From positions 372,001 through 436,000 of the forward strand of contig NZ_JAIVAT010000003.1 of the NCBI RefSeq assembly GCF_020172085.1: a stretch of DNA of 64,000 nt, written 5' to 3'. The translations under genes were made by a program, and so were the position numbers. The stretch is from Rossellomorea aquimaris (lineage in GTDB: Bacteria > Bacillota > Bacilli > Bacillales > Bacillaceae_B). Below the pieces are notes generated by a model, which saw nothing but the letters and a program-made list of their open reading frames with translations, was not told the origin of the DNA and searched no databases. Shown here in pieces: positions 36,016 to 44,354 of this stretch. Each line of letters begins with the position of its first letter. Position 1 is the first letter of the stretch.

Positions 36016-37614
36016 GTGAAGAAGAACAGAATGTCATTAGCCATCCTACTTGTCATCATATTGACCACCGTACATCCATTAGTCCCAGAAGAAAAGGCAA
36101 TAGCGATCGAAAAAGGGGGCTCGCTCCAATTAACGATATTACATACAAATGATGTGCATGCCCATTTAGAAAACACTCCATATCTGCACACGGCCATAAA
36201 GGAAGTGCGAGAAAAGGAGAAGGAAATCCTTCTTTTGGATGCTGGGGATGTCTTTTCAGGGACGCTCTTTTTTAATCAATATCTCGGACAAGCGGATGCC
36301 GAATTTATGAACAACATAGGGTATGACGCCATGACTCTTGGAAACCATGAATTCGACAAAGGAAGTAAGGTACTGGCAGATTTTATTAAATCACTGTCTT
36401 TTCCAGTGGTGAGCAGCAATGTGGATGTGCGTGCTGATCGTTATCTTGCCCCGCTAATGAAGGATCGGATCTCTGACTCTGCGGAAGGTGGCAGTATTTA
36501 CCCTGCTATCATTCATTCTGTGAAAGGTGTGAAAGTTGGAATCATTGGTCTAACCACAGAGGATACAGTATTTCTTTCAAAACCAAATGAAAAGATTGTG
36601 TTCGAGGATGCTGAGAAAAAAGTGAGAAATGAGATAGCTCAACTGCAACAAAAAGGTGTGCATCATATCATATTGTTGTCACACTTAGGTTTATCCCGTG
36701 ACAAACAATTAGCTCAAGATGTAAAAGGAATTGACATCATCATTGGAGGTCACTCTCATTCTAAATTAACCAGTCCACTTGTATATAACCTGAAATCTGA
36801 GCCAACGATCATTGTGCAAGCCAATGAGTACGGAAAGTTTTTAGGGGAGGTGGATGCGGTTTTTTCGAAAGAGGGTGTATTAACAAGTTGGAACGCTGGT
36901 TTGATCGATGTATTAGCAAAAGATAAAAAAGGAAATAACATATTCCGTCCTGATCCGTGGGCTCTCGAGCGATTGTCACAATTAAAGGAGCCGATTGAAG
37001 AATTAAAGAGCACTTTTATTGGATCTGCAAGCGTACCGTTAAACGGAAACCGTCATGACGTTCGGACAAAAGAAACCAATTTAGGCAATCTCATCACAGA
37101 TGCCATGCTGGAAAAAGCGAACCGGTACGCCCCAACTCAAGCCGCTTTCCAAAATGGGGGAGGCATCAGAAATTCGATCGAGGCAGGGGACATCACATTG
37201 GGAGATGTGCTGGAAGTTCTGCCTTTTGGCAACAGCATTGTTACGCTGGAACTGACAGGAGAAGAAATCCTTCAAGCATTAGAACATAGCGTGTCAAAAG
37301 TGGATGAAGAAGCGGGGCAGTTCCTACAGGTATCAGGCATATCATTTCACTTTAATCCGGAAAGGCCGGCTGGGGAACGGATCATGGACGTGAAGGTGCA
37401 AGGAGAAAATCTTGACACTGCGAAGTCATACAGGGTGGCAGTTAACGCATTTCTTGCCGACGGAGGAGATGGTTTTACCATGTTTCGGGAGGCAAAAGAA
37501 AGCGGGAGGGTTTCAGAGTTGTACTTAAATCTATACGAGTTGGTGAGTGAATACCTCACCAGCCACTCACCCAATTCCCCTGAAGTGGAAGGTAGAATCG
37601 TGGAAGAAGGGTGA
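36016..37614 (+). CDS. Secreted 5'-nucleotidase/metallophosphoesterase
   Basis: A 532-residue protein with a signal peptide (MKKNRMSLAILLVIILTTVH...), then the calcineurin-like domain: LTILHTNDVHAHLENTP, LLLDAGDVFSGTLFF, LGNHEFDKGSK, LLSHLGLSRDKQLAQ and GGHSHSKL supply the dimetal-site Asp/His/Asn residues. The C-terminal 5'-nucleotidase domain contains FQNGGGIRNSIEAGDITLGD and AVNAFLADGGDGFTMF, which bind the nucleoside. It likely degrades extracellular nucleotides for phosphate and nucleoside salvage. No cell-wall anchor is seen, so probably released or only loosely associated. Start: GTG 36016, 8 bases after AGGAG; the ATG at 36010 is too close to that site. Confidence 0.87.
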   Translation: MKKNRMSLAILLVIILTTVHPLVPEEKAIAIEKGGSLQLTILHTNDVHAHLENTPYLHTAIKEVREKEKEILLLDAGDVFSGTLFFNQYLGQADAEFMNNIGYDAMTLGNHEFDKGSKVLADFIKSLSFPVVSSNVDVRADRYLAPLMKDRISDSAEGGSIYPAIIHSVKGVKVGIIGLTTEDTVFLSKPNEKIVFEDAEKKVRNEIAQLQQKGVHHIILLSHLGLSRDKQLAQDVKGIDIIIGGHSHSKLTSPLVYNLKSEPTIIVQANEYGKFLGEVDAVFSKEGVLTSWNAGLIDVLAKDKKGNNIFRPDPWALERLSQLKEPIEELKSTFIGSASVPLNGNRHDVRTKETNLGNLITDAMLEKANRYAPTQAAFQNGGGIRNSIEAGDITLGDVLEVLPFGNSIVTLELTGEEILQALEHSVSKVDEEAGQFLQVSGISFHFNPERPAGERIMDVKVQGENLDTAKSYRVAVNAFLADGGDGFTMFREAKESGRVSELYLNLYELVSEYLTSHSPNSPEVEGRIVEEG

Positions 37615-37747
37615 TAAAAGACAAGAGCCGGTTCTTTTATTTGGCTATTTCAGTTAATATGCCTCCTTCCAATCAAATCATCTTCGAAAGTATGAAGTAG
37701 TTTTTGAAAAAATGCTCTTCTCCATATTAACTTTCTATGAACCATCT

Positions 37748-37917
37748 AGCTCTGTCACCAAAGGCATCTATAGAGGATGAGGGGAACTGCGTAGACTCCT
37801 ACGGAAAACGGGCGTGCCGAGACCCCGGAAGCGTTTTTTGCTGAGGAGGCTCGGCCGAACGTCCGTGGAAAGCGAAGTAGTTCCCCTCATCCTCTAGCAC
37901 ACACTCAATGACAGAGC
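37748..37917 (+). repeat. Long palindromic repeat, family 1, copy 2 (MITE-like)
   Basis: A 170-bp element bounded by AGCTCTGTCA and TGACAGAGC. Inside are perfect 18-bp arms TAGAGGATGAGGGGAACT (37771-37788) and its complement at 37879-37896, enclosing GGGCGTGCCGAGACCCCGGA and GGAGGCTCGGCCGAACGTCC. It is the reverse complement of the copy at 26110-26283. Non-coding. The 130 bases between the nucleotidase stop and this element show nothing recognisable. Confidence 0.88.
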
Positions 37918-37970
37918 ATTTAAGATGATTACCCCTGTAAAAATAACAAAGCAGACTTTTATTTATAAGG

Positions 37971-37999
37971 TTTCTTATTGTTCTGAAAAAGGGTATAAT
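37971..37999 (+). promoter_or_regulatory. Probable promoter of ysmA
   Basis: TATAAT at 37994-37999 with a weak -35 (TTTCTT, 37971-37976) at 17 bases. It lies about 60 bases before the ysmA start. Confidence 0.45.
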
Positions 38000-38059
38000 A
38001 AAATGAATCGCCATTCATTTTCATCATTCCATATTCTATTGATAAAAGGAGGAGCCAAT

Positions 38060-38530
38060 TTGAAGCATTTTACATACATTGAAGATATAGAAACATGGCA
38101 AAAAGAATTCTCATTTTCTATCCATATAAAGGTCCGGTTTTCTGAGACTGATATGTTTGGCCATATGAACAATACGGTTCCATTCACATACTTTGAAGAA
38201 GCCAGGATCGAATATTTAAAACACATTGGATTTATGCAAAACTGGGTGAAGCCTGAACATGATTCGATTCCAGTCGTTGCAGACTTACAGTGTGATTTTG
38301 TAAAGCAAGTATTCTTTGACGAAACGTTGAAGATCTTTGTGAAGGCAAATCGTATTGGGCGTTCTTCAGTAGATTTACACTATATGGGACTTAATGAAGA
38401 AGGAGAGATTTGCTTTACAGGCAGAGGGACCATGGTGCAAATTTCGAAGCAAACCGGAAAAGGTGTTCCTTGGTCGGAAGAAATGAAGGCGAAGCTTGAG
38501 TGCGAAAGGGTCGTCTCGAGCCCGGTGTAG
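38060..38530 (+). CDS. ysmA: Acyl-CoA thioesterase-like hotdog protein
   Basis: A 156-residue single hotdog-fold protein of the 4-hydroxybenzoyl-CoA thioesterase type. It contains VRFSETDMFGHMNNTVPFTYFEEARIEYL (about 27-55, the family's catalytic Asp/helix region), then VVADLQCDFVKQVFFDETL and RSSVDLHYMG. Start chosen at TTG 38060, 5 bases after AAGGAGGAG; the longer in-frame reading extends over the promoter. Matches B. subtilis ysmA in position between sdhB and gerE. The acyl substrate is unknown. Confidence 0.87.
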   Translation: MKHFTYIEDIETWQKEFSFSIHIKVRFSETDMFGHMNNTVPFTYFEEARIEYLKHIGFMQNWVKPEHDSIPVVADLQCDFVKQVFFDETLKIFVKANRIGRSSVDLHYMGLNEEGEICFTGRGTMVQISKQTGKGVPWSEEMKAKLECERVVSSPV

Positions 38531-38580
38531 GATGTAAAGAAACGAATGCCTATTTTTCATTTAACTTCCTTCTCTATGTC

Positions 38581-38608
38581 ACTCTAAACCCTACCTTCAC
38601 ATATGATA
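38581..38608 (+). promoter_or_regulatory. Sigma-K promoter of gerE
   Basis: AC (38581-38582), a 17-base spacer and CATATGATA (38600-38608) fit the sigma-K consensus AC-N16/17-CATANNNTA. It lies 66 bases before the gerE start. B. subtilis gerE is transcribed by sigma-K late in the mother cell. Confidence 0.8.
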
Positions 38609-38674
38609 TTCTGACGACCGACAATACCCATCCCCGCGGTTTAAAGCTGGCGAAGGCAAGGAGGGTTACCATAA

Positions 38675-38899
38675 TTGAAGGACAATGATTTTACACACAA
38701 ACCGTTGCTCACCAAAAGAGAAAAAGAAGTATTCGAACTGTTAGTTCAAGACAAAACAACTAAAGAAATTGCTAGTGATCTATTTATTAGCGAAAAAACA
38801 GTTCGAAATCATATTTCCAACGCCATGCAAAAGCTTGGAGTGAAGGGGCGATCTCAAGCTGTTGTAGAGCTTCTTCGCATGGGGGAACTCAAGCTTTAA
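38675..38899 (+). CDS. gerE: Spore coat transcription factor GerE
   Basis: A 74-residue LuxR/FixJ-type helix-turn-helix protein with no receiver domain, exactly the size of B. subtilis GerE. LLTKREKEVFELLVQDKTTKEIASDLFISEKTVRNHISNAMQKLG spans the whole four-helix DNA-binding fold. It activates and represses late spore-coat genes together with sigma-K RNA polymerase. TTG start with AAGGAGGG 9 bases upstream. The sigma-K promoter at 38581 agrees with late mother-cell expression. Confidence 0.97.
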   Translation: MKDNDFTHKPLLTKREKEVFELLVQDKTTKEIASDLFISEKTVRNHISNAMQKLGVKGRSQAVVELLRMGELKL

Positions 38900-38905
38900 A
38901 TGTAA

Positions 38906-38987
38906 GGGACTGATTCTGATGACGAACAATTAACGGGTTTCTAAACACGATGCCTATTAATGTTTGAATGAGAGTCAGTCTCTTTTA
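38906..38987 (+). terminator. Long-loop terminator of gerE
   Basis: GGGACTGATTCT (38906-38917) pairs with AGAGTCAGTCTC (38971-38982), one G-U included, followed by TTTTAGTT. The loop is about 53 bases. Confidence 0.55.
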
Positions 38988-39158
38988 GTTGTGTGCTTTC
39001 GAACTTGTCTTGAAATTTCACCTGAAAAAGGCGAAAATGCTAGTAAGGGTAATTTGGACTTACCCCATAATAGATAGAGAAACGAAACAGGAAGGCTGAA
39101 GCGTTCCCGTTTTTCATAGGAGTACTTGTTCAGTTTCTGAAGTAAAAGGAGAGAAATC

Positions 39159-39617
39159 ATGACGAAACCTAAAGACCAATCCATTGGAGATTTACAAGTT
39201 GTTGCAGATATTGAGAAAGACCTTCGATACATATCATCCATCATCAAACAAAAAGGAAGAGAGATATTAAGCCAATATACCATCACGCCACCTCAGTTCA
39301 TCGCACTGCAATGGTTATTTGAATATGGGGACATGACGATTGGAGATCTTTCGAATAAAATGTACCTCGCATGCAGTACGACGACAGATCTGGTTGATAG
39401 AATGGAGAAAAACCAGTTAGTTGAACGTGTAAAAGATGAAAATGACCGCCGCGTCGTCCGCATTCATATGTTAAAAGAGGGCGAAAGAATTATTGAAGAA
39501 GTGATCAAGAAAAGGCAGAATTATCTCCAGAGTGTCTTAACGGATTTCTCGGATCAGGAAGTGCTATTATTAAAAGATAATTTAGCGAAACTTCATCAAG
39601 AAATTAAACCAGAGTGA
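39159..39617 (+). CDS. ysmB: MarR family transcriptional regulator
   Basis: A 152-residue winged-helix regulator. QYTITPPQFIALQWLFEYGDMTIGDLSNKMYLACSTTTDLVDRMEKNQLVERVKDENDRRVVRIHML carries the recognition helix and the wing (DENDRRVVRIH), the MarR signature. Dimerising helices lie at both ends. It has an AAAAGGAGAG ribosome binding site and is followed by racE after 9 bases, forming a probable two-gene unit as in B. subtilis. Ligand and targets are unknown. Confidence 0.9.
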   Translation: MTKPKDQSIGDLQVVADIEKDLRYISSIIKQKGREILSQYTITPPQFIALQWLFEYGDMTIGDLSNKMYLACSTTTDLVDRMEKNQLVERVKDENDRRVVRIHMLKEGERIIEEVIKKRQNYLQSVLTDFSDQEVLLLKDNLAKLHQEIKPE

Positions 39618-39626
39618 GGGAATAAT

Positions 39627-40427
39627 GTGATTCAACCAATCGGTATCATCGATTCTGGGGTAGGGGGTCTGACCGTCGCGCGGGAAGTGATGCGACAGCT
39701 GCCGAAAGAAACCATCTATTATCTTGGCGACACAGCCCGTTGTCCCTACGGACCCAGATCAGCTCAAGAAGTCAAAATGTTTACGTGGGAAATGACTCAA
39801 TATCTTCTGAAATATGACATCAAAATGCTGATCATTGCCTGCAATACAGCCACAGCGGTGGTCCTTGATGAAATTCAGACTCACTTGGATATTCCCGTGA
39901 TAGGGGTCATTCACCCTGGAGCGCGTGCAGCGATCAAGCATACTCATAATAAGAGAATCGGTGTCCTTGGAACAGTGGGGACGATCAGTAGCGGCGCCTA
40001 TGTGGAGGCCCTTCACTCCCTCCACGGGAGCTTGGACGTCACTTCACTCGCCTGCCCGAAATTTGTTCCTTTAGTGGAAAGTGGAGAGTACGATAGCTCC
40101 ATGGCTGATGAAATCGTGCGAGAGACCCTGCATTCGATTAAAGATTCCGGCGTAGATACCTTGATCTTAGGTTGTACTCATTATCCGTTGTTACAGCCGA
40201 AGATCCAGGAGTATATGGGTCCTGAAGTCAGTGTGATCAGCTCCGGGGACGAAACGGCCCGTGAAGTCAGTACGATTCTTGATTATTACAACCTCCTGTA
40301 CAGGGGTGTCCAGCAGCCTGAGCACCGCTTCTTTAACACAGGATCCTCTTCCATCTTTTCAACAATTGCCTCCGATTGGCTGACAATCGGGGAAGTAAAA
40401 GCAGAAACCATTCGGTTGCAAGAGTAG
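39627..40427 (+). CDS. racE: Glutamate racemase
   Basis: A 266-residue enzyme that makes D-glutamate for peptidoglycan. It begins [18 protein letters not shown] (5-22). The two catalytic cysteines are Cys72 in [10 protein letters not shown] and Cys183 in [26 protein letters not shown] is also characteristic. GTG start with GTGAGGG upstream, just after the MarR gene stop. A weak GC-rich hairpin with a seven-T run (40429-40453) may terminate the transcript, but I do not see a good stem. Confidence 0.96.
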   Translation: MIQPIGIIDSGVGGLTVAREVMRQLPKETIYYLGDTARCPYGPRSAQEVKMFTWEMTQYLLKYDIKMLIIACNTATAVVLDEIQTHLDIPVIGVIHPGARAAIKHTHNKRIGVLGTVGTISSGAYVEALHSLHGSLDVTSLACPKFVPLVESGEYDSSMADEIVRETLHSIKDSGVDTLILGCTHYPLLQPKIQEYMGPEVSVISSGDETAREVSTILDYYNLLYRGVQQPEHRFFNTGSSSIFSTIASDWLTIGEVKAETIRLQE

Positions 40428-40500
40428 AATCTTGTGATCGGGTGGTTTTTTTGATGATTGGAGGGTGGTTGGAAGTGGGAGTGGGGTTGGAAAAGGAGAT

Positions 40501-40600
40501 ATCAACCTTTATTCTGATTTATCGACCCTCAAATGAATTTATCAACCGTTTTTTCATTTTATCAACCTTGTTTTCATGATATCGACCGTTCTATCAAATT
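40501..40600. repeat. Array of 20-bp direct repeats (array C)
   Basis: Five units at exactly 20-base steps start at 40501, 40521, 40541, 40561 and 40581. They share ATCRACC at the left and an A/T-rich right half: ATCAACCTTTATTCTGATTT, ATCGACCCTCAAATGAATTT, ATCAACCGTTTTTTCATTTT, ATCAACCTTGTTTTCATGAT and ATCGACCGTTCTATCAAATT. Non-coding, directly after racE. Confidence 0.88.
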
Positions 40601-40640
40601 TAAAAAAATCCGGTTTGCTGTTTCAGCTGTCTAATCTGAT

Positions 40641-40910
40641 CAAGCCTCCTTCGCTTTTGTATCATCCAGCTGCGGCGGCTAGAGGCTCGAGGTCATAAGC
40701 CAAGAACACCAAAAAGGCAAAATGCGCCTTTCCGGTGTTCTTGTCATATGCTTGTCGCCTCTGTTCAAGCCGCCTCCGCTTTTGTATCATCCAGCTACGG
40801 CGGCTAGCCCCTCGAGGTCATAAGCCAATCTTGCCCCAAAGGCAAAGAACGCCTTTAGTGCAAGCTCGTCATATGCTTGTCGGGGCTGACCAAGCCGCCT
40901 CCGCATTTGT
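40641..40910. repeat. Tandem 125-bp hairpin-forming element, two copies plus a partial third
   Basis: Units start at 40641, 40766 and (20 bases only) 40891, each with CAAGCC-CCT-CGC. Each full unit folds into a long hairpin: GGCGGCT with AAGCCGCC of the next unit, then AGAGGC/GCCTCT in copy 1 against AGCCCC/GGGGCT in copy 2, and AAGAACACC/GGTGTTCTT against CTTGC/GCAAG, with AAAGGC/GCCTTT at the tip. Unpaired segments CTCGAGGTCATAAGCCAA and GTCATATGCTTGTC are identical in both. Stem bases change in pairs while these segments are conserved. See findings. Confidence 0.85.
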
Positions 40911-40976
40911 TTGTACTATTTTCAAAAAGTTTCGGTCTATTTTTTGGACGGGGCTCGTATATATGTTAGTACAAAC
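40909..40976. promoter_or_regulatory. Inverted repeat in the gerM leader region
   Basis: GTTTGTACTA (40909-40918) and TAGTACAAAC (40967-40976) are perfect 10-bp arms around 48 bases that include a -35-like TTGGAC. The right arm ends 22 bases before the gerM start. It could be a leader RNA stem or operator; the role is unknown. Confidence 0.5.
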
Positions 40977-40997
40977 TGTCTTTTAGGAGGTTTCCCA

Positions 40998-42074
40998 ATG
41001 GCAAAAAAAGCAAAAGTGTCAATAGCGGTAACGGTTTTAGCTTCTTCAGTATATCTTTCAGGTTGTGGGCTGCTCAGTTTCGGCGATGATAAAGAAAAGA
41101 TTGATCCTCCTCAGGACTTATCCTATTTAAAAGAAGGGGAGAAAGTCGATACAGCTAAAGGAGAGGATTCAGAGAAAAAGGTGAGCAAGGAAGAAGCGGA
41201 TGCACAAACCGTGATGACAGAATTGTACTTAATCGATAAAAACGGGTATGTCGTTTCCCAGTCCATCCCTTTGCCAGGTCAGGAAAGCGTGGCGAAACAA
41301 GCGCTTGAATATCTTGTGAAGAATGGTCCCGTTGAAAATATCCTGCCAAACGGATTCAGGGCTGTATTGCCGGCTGATACACAAGTAACGGTGGATATTA
41401 AAGATGGAAAAGCAATAGCGGACTTTTCACCGGAATTCAACAATTACCAACCGGAAGATGAGCAGAAGATTCTTCAATCCGTCACGTGGACATTGACACA
41501 GTTCGATTCGGTGGAAAAAGTCGAGCTTCGTGTAAACGGATATCCTTTAACGGAGATGCCTGTCAATGGTACACCGATCGATGAAAATGGATTAACGCGA
41601 AAAATCGGAATTAACGTGGATACCTCAGGGGTTGTGGATCCAACGAGTACAAAGCCGCTGACGGTTTATTACGTCTCGCAAACCGATGATAAAACGTATT
41701 ATGTCCCAGTCACAAAACGGGTCAGCTCCAAATCAGTCGATGAAGTCAAAGCAGTGGTGAAAGAGTTGATTGATGGACCAGGATATTCATCATCTCTTGC
41801 AAGTGATTTTACCGGGGCGAAGTTATTGGATGATCCGAAGCTTGAGGATGGTACGGTTACTCTGAACTTTAATGAAGCGGTTTTTGGTAGCCTGGAGGAA
41901 AAATTGGTTTCTGAGCACATGCTGAATTCCCTCGTCCTTTCATTAACAGAACAAAAGGGGATCAAAGGCGTCTCAGTGTTGGTCAATGGGGAAGCCACCA
42001 AAGTGTCTAAAGATGGTGAAACGGTAACCGAGCCCGTGACGAGACCGGAAAATGTAAACGCAATTAGTTTTTAA
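40998..42074 (+). CDS. gerM: Spore germination/sporulation lipoprotein GerM
   Basis: A 358-residue lipoprotein with the lipobox LSGC (Cys23). It has two GerMN domains: the first about 70-190 (MTELYLIDKNGYVVSQSIPL ... VKNGPVENILPNGFRAVLP), the second about 215-345 (LTVYYVSQTDDKTYYVPVTKRV ... VKELIDGPGYSSSLASDF). In B. subtilis GerM is needed for normal sporulation and germination and is linked to the SpoIIIA-SpoIIQ complex in the intermembrane space. Start ATG 40998, with TTAGGAGG upstream; the longer frame would run into the upstream repeat. Confidence 0.94.
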   Translation: MAKKAKVSIAVTVLASSVYLSGCGLLSFGDDKEKIDPPQDLSYLKEGEKVDTAKGEDSEKKVSKEEADAQTVMTELYLIDKNGYVVSQSIPLPGQESVAKQALEYLVKNGPVENILPNGFRAVLPADTQVTVDIKDGKAIADFSPEFNNYQPEDEQKILQSVTWTLTQFDSVEKVELRVNGYPLTEMPVNGTPIDENGLTRKIGINVDTSGVVDPTSTKPLTVYYVSQTDDKTYYVPVTKRVSSKSVDEVKAVVKELIDGPGYSSSLASDFTGAKLLDDPKLEDGTVTLNFNEAVFGSLEEKLVSEHMLNSLVLSLTEQKGIKGVSVLVNGEATKVSKDGETVTEPVTRPENVNAISF

Positions 42075-42113
42075 ATACCGATTTTTTGATATACTATTAT
42101 AGAATCACTTAAA

Positions 42114-42150
42114 AAGAGGTTGGCAGAATGCCACCTCTTCTATTTTTGAT
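42114..42150 (+). terminator. Terminator between gerM and rph
   Basis: AAGAGGTTGGCA and TGCCACCTCTT pair around GAA, followed by CTATTTTTG. Confidence 0.75.
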
Positions 42151-42193
42151 TAGAACTTCTTACATAACATACGAATTTACAGGAGGGAAATAA

Positions 42194-42931
42194 ATGAGAA
42201 CAGACGGCAGAGAAAAAAATCAATTGCGTCCAATCGAAATTGAAACAGATTATGTCAAACACCCGGAAGGTTCAGTATTAATCACGGTGGGAGAAACGAA
42301 AGTCATTTGTAATGCCAGCATCGAAGAAAGAGTGCCTCCATTTATGAGAAATAGTGGGAAAGGATGGATCACGGCAGAGTACTCCATGCTTCCTAGAGCG
42401 ACAGAAACAAGGAATATCCGTGAATCATCCAAAGGGAAAATATCAGGAAGAACGATGGAAATTCAGCGATTGATCGGACGTGCCCTAAGAGCGGTTGTGG
42501 ATTTAGATGCACTGGGTGAGCGCACGATCTGGATCGATTGTGATGTCATACAAGCAGATGGCGGAACCAGAACGGCATCGATTACCGGGGCATTCGTTGC
42601 CATGGCACTGGCCCTTGCGAAGCTGCAGGATAATAAAAAGATTTCATCCTTCCCATTGAAGAGCTTTCTGGCAGCGACAAGTGTCGGTATTGTAGAAGAG
42701 CACGGGGCGGTCCTTGATCTGAATTATATTGAAGATAGCAGTGCATTGGTGGATATGAACATCATCATGACGGGCGAAGGTGAATTTGTCGAGCTTCAGG
42801 GAACCGGTGAAGAAGCGACTTTTACAATGGACCAATTACAGGAATTATTGAAGCTCGGGCAAGAAGGAATTCATGAACTATTCCAAATCCAGAAGCAAGC
42901 ATTAGGAGAAATAGTAAATAGATTTCAATAA
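42194..42931 (+). CDS. rph: Ribonuclease PH
   Basis: A 245-residue phosphorolytic 3'-5' exonuclease that trims tRNA 3' ends, the same length as the B. subtilis enzyme. Motifs are [19 protein letters not shown] at the start, [61 protein letters not shown] (phosphate/RNA binding and catalytic Asp) and [10 protein letters not shown]. Strong AGGAGGG ribosome binding site. It begins a three-gene run with the XTPase and phosphoesterase genes, spaced by 15 and 12 bases. Confidence 0.98.
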   Translation: MRTDGREKNQLRPIEIETDYVKHPEGSVLITVGETKVICNASIEERVPPFMRNSGKGWITAEYSMLPRATETRNIRESSKGKISGRTMEIQRLIGRALRAVVDLDALGERTIWIDCDVIQADGGTRTASITGAFVAMALALAKLQDNKKISSFPLKSFLAATSVGIVEEHGAVLDLNYIEDSSALVDMNIIMTGEGEFVELQGTGEEATFTMDQLQELLKLGQEGIHELFQIQKQALGEIVNRFQ

Positions 42932-42946
42932 AGGGATGAGAGATCG

Positions 42947-43543
42947 ATGACTAAACGAGTGATCATAGCGACGAAGAACAAGGGTAAAGCAAAAGAATTT
43001 CAACATATGTTTGCACCATACGGATATGAGGTACAAACATTACTAGACCTTCCGCATATTGAGGACGTGGAGGAGACCGGCGTTACGTTCGAGGAAAATG
43101 CGGTATTAAAGGCAGAAACCGTAGCAGCGGAATTAGGAGCATTGGTGATAGCGGATGACTCAGGCCTCTCCATCGATGCGCTTGAAGGGCGTCCCGGCGT
43201 CTATTCTGCACGTTATGCAGGTGAAGAAAAAAGCGATGAAGCGAATATGGAAAAGGTTCTAGGAGAACTTGAATCTGTTGAAGATTCCGATCGCACGGCC
43301 CGTTTTTACTGTGTACTGGCCATTGCAGGGCCTGAAATGGAAACGAAGACAGTCACTGGGACTTGCGAAGGGATGATTTTACGCGATAAGAGAGGAACGA
43401 ATGGTTTCGGTTATGATCCGATCTTCTTCGTGCCTTCCCTACAGAAAACCATGGCCGAATTAACACAAGAAGAGAAGAGCGGAATCAGTCATCGCGGCCA
43501 TGCATTAAAAAAGCTAGGAAATATGATTTCAGACTTAGTTTAA
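42947..43543 (+). CDS. ysnA: XTP/dITP pyrophosphatase (RdgB/HAM1 family)
   Basis: A 198-residue enzyme that hydrolyses non-canonical XTP, dITP and ITP to monophosphates, preventing their incorporation. Signature segments are IATKNKGKAKEFQHMF (about 6-21), FEENAVLKAE, VIADDSGLSIDALEGRPGVYSARYAGEE (about 67-94, metal and substrate site), GTNGFGYDPIFFVP and ISHRGHALKKL. Second gene of rph-ysnA-ysnB, as in B. subtilis. Confidence 0.96.
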   Translation: MTKRVIIATKNKGKAKEFQHMFAPYGYEVQTLLDLPHIEDVEETGVTFEENAVLKAETVAAELGALVIADDSGLSIDALEGRPGVYSARYAGEEKSDEANMEKVLGELESVEDSDRTARFYCVLAIAGPEMETKTVTGTCEGMILRDKRGTNGFGYDPIFFVPSLQKTMAELTQEEKSGISHRGHALKKLGNMISDLV

Positions 43544-43555
43544 AGGGTGAGCTGA

Positions 43556-44065
43556 ATGAAACTATTAGTAGTGAGTGATAGTCATGGATCCAAAGAAGAG
43601 TTGGTGGATCTTTCGAAGAAATATCAGTCGGATGTCGATGCCATGATTCACTGTGGTGACTCCGAATTGAGTGCAGATGACCCTGCCTTATCATCTTACC
43701 TTATCGTTCGGGGGAACTGTGACATGGATGCACGATTACCGGATGATCTGGTAGAGGATGTCGATGGTCACTCCATCATGGTGACCCACGGTCATCTCTA
43801 TGGGATCAAAATGTCATTGATGAAGCTCCGTTACAGGGCAGAAGAGGTCGGGGCAAAGTTTGTGTTCTTTGGACATTCGCATACACTCGGGGCAGAATTG
43901 AATAATGGCATACTATTCTTAAACCCAGGTAGTATTTTGTTGCCACGGGGAAGAAGTGAACGTACCTATGCATTGGTGAATGCCGAGGAACAAGAAATAA
44001 ACGTAACATTTCTCACTCATGATCACGTGGTGCTGGATGAATTGACGCAAACATTCCAACTATAA
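43556..44065 (+). CDS. ysnB: YfcE/MJ0936 family metallophosphoesterase
   Basis: A 169-residue compact calcineurin-like phosphodiesterase: LLVVSDSHGSKEEL (3-16), MIHCGDSELS, YLIVRGNCDMD, IMVTHGHLYGIKMS and FVFFGHSHTLGAE provide the full set of metal ligands (D-x-H, GD, GNCD, H, GHxH). Relatives hydrolyse phosphodiesters in vitro; the biological substrate is unknown. Ribosome binding site AAAGGGTGAG. Last gene of the rph unit. Confidence 0.9.
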   Translation: MKLLVVSDSHGSKEELVDLSKKYQSDVDAMIHCGDSELSADDPALSSYLIVRGNCDMDARLPDDLVEDVDGHSIMVTHGHLYGIKMSLMKLRYRAEEVGAKFVFFGHSHTLGAELNNGILFLNPGSILLPRGRSERTYALVNAEEQEINVTFLTHDHVVLDELTQTFQL

Positions 44066-44075
44066 AACAAGGAAT

Positions 44076-44103
44076 GAGGACCCGTATAATACGGGTTCTC
44101 TTC
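44076..44103 (+). terminator. Terminator of rph-ysnA-ysnB
   Basis: GAGGACCCGTA and TACGGGTTCTC pair around a TAA loop. The following T-run is poor (TTCAATTG), so termination may be partial. Confidence 0.6.
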
Positions 44104-44165
44104 AATTGTTGAAGATTGAGAAATGAGAAATGAAAAAATAAAATTAATCTTTTTTAAATAACCTG

Positions 44166-44194
44166 TTGACTTATTGATGCTATGTGAATATAAT
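44166..44194 (+). promoter_or_regulatory. Strong sigma-A promoter of the tRNA-Arg(UCU) gene
   Basis: TTGACT (44166-44171), a 17-base spacer and TATAAT (44189-44194), preceded by an A/T-rich UP-element-like stretch (about 44125-44160). It lies 42 bases before the tRNA. Confidence 0.88.
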
Positions 44195-44235
44195 AAATAT
44201 TGTCCTTGATAAACAAATCAAGAAAAACAAAGCAA

Positions 44236-44312
<77 letters not shown>

Positions 44313-44354
44313 TACTCATTACATAAATACCTTGATTTCAGGGTTTTGACCAAC

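Noticed and set aside
40501-40600. Regular repeats considered as a CRISPR array
   Set aside because: The period is only 20 bp with no repeat/spacer division, units diverge along their whole length, and no cas genes are in the window.
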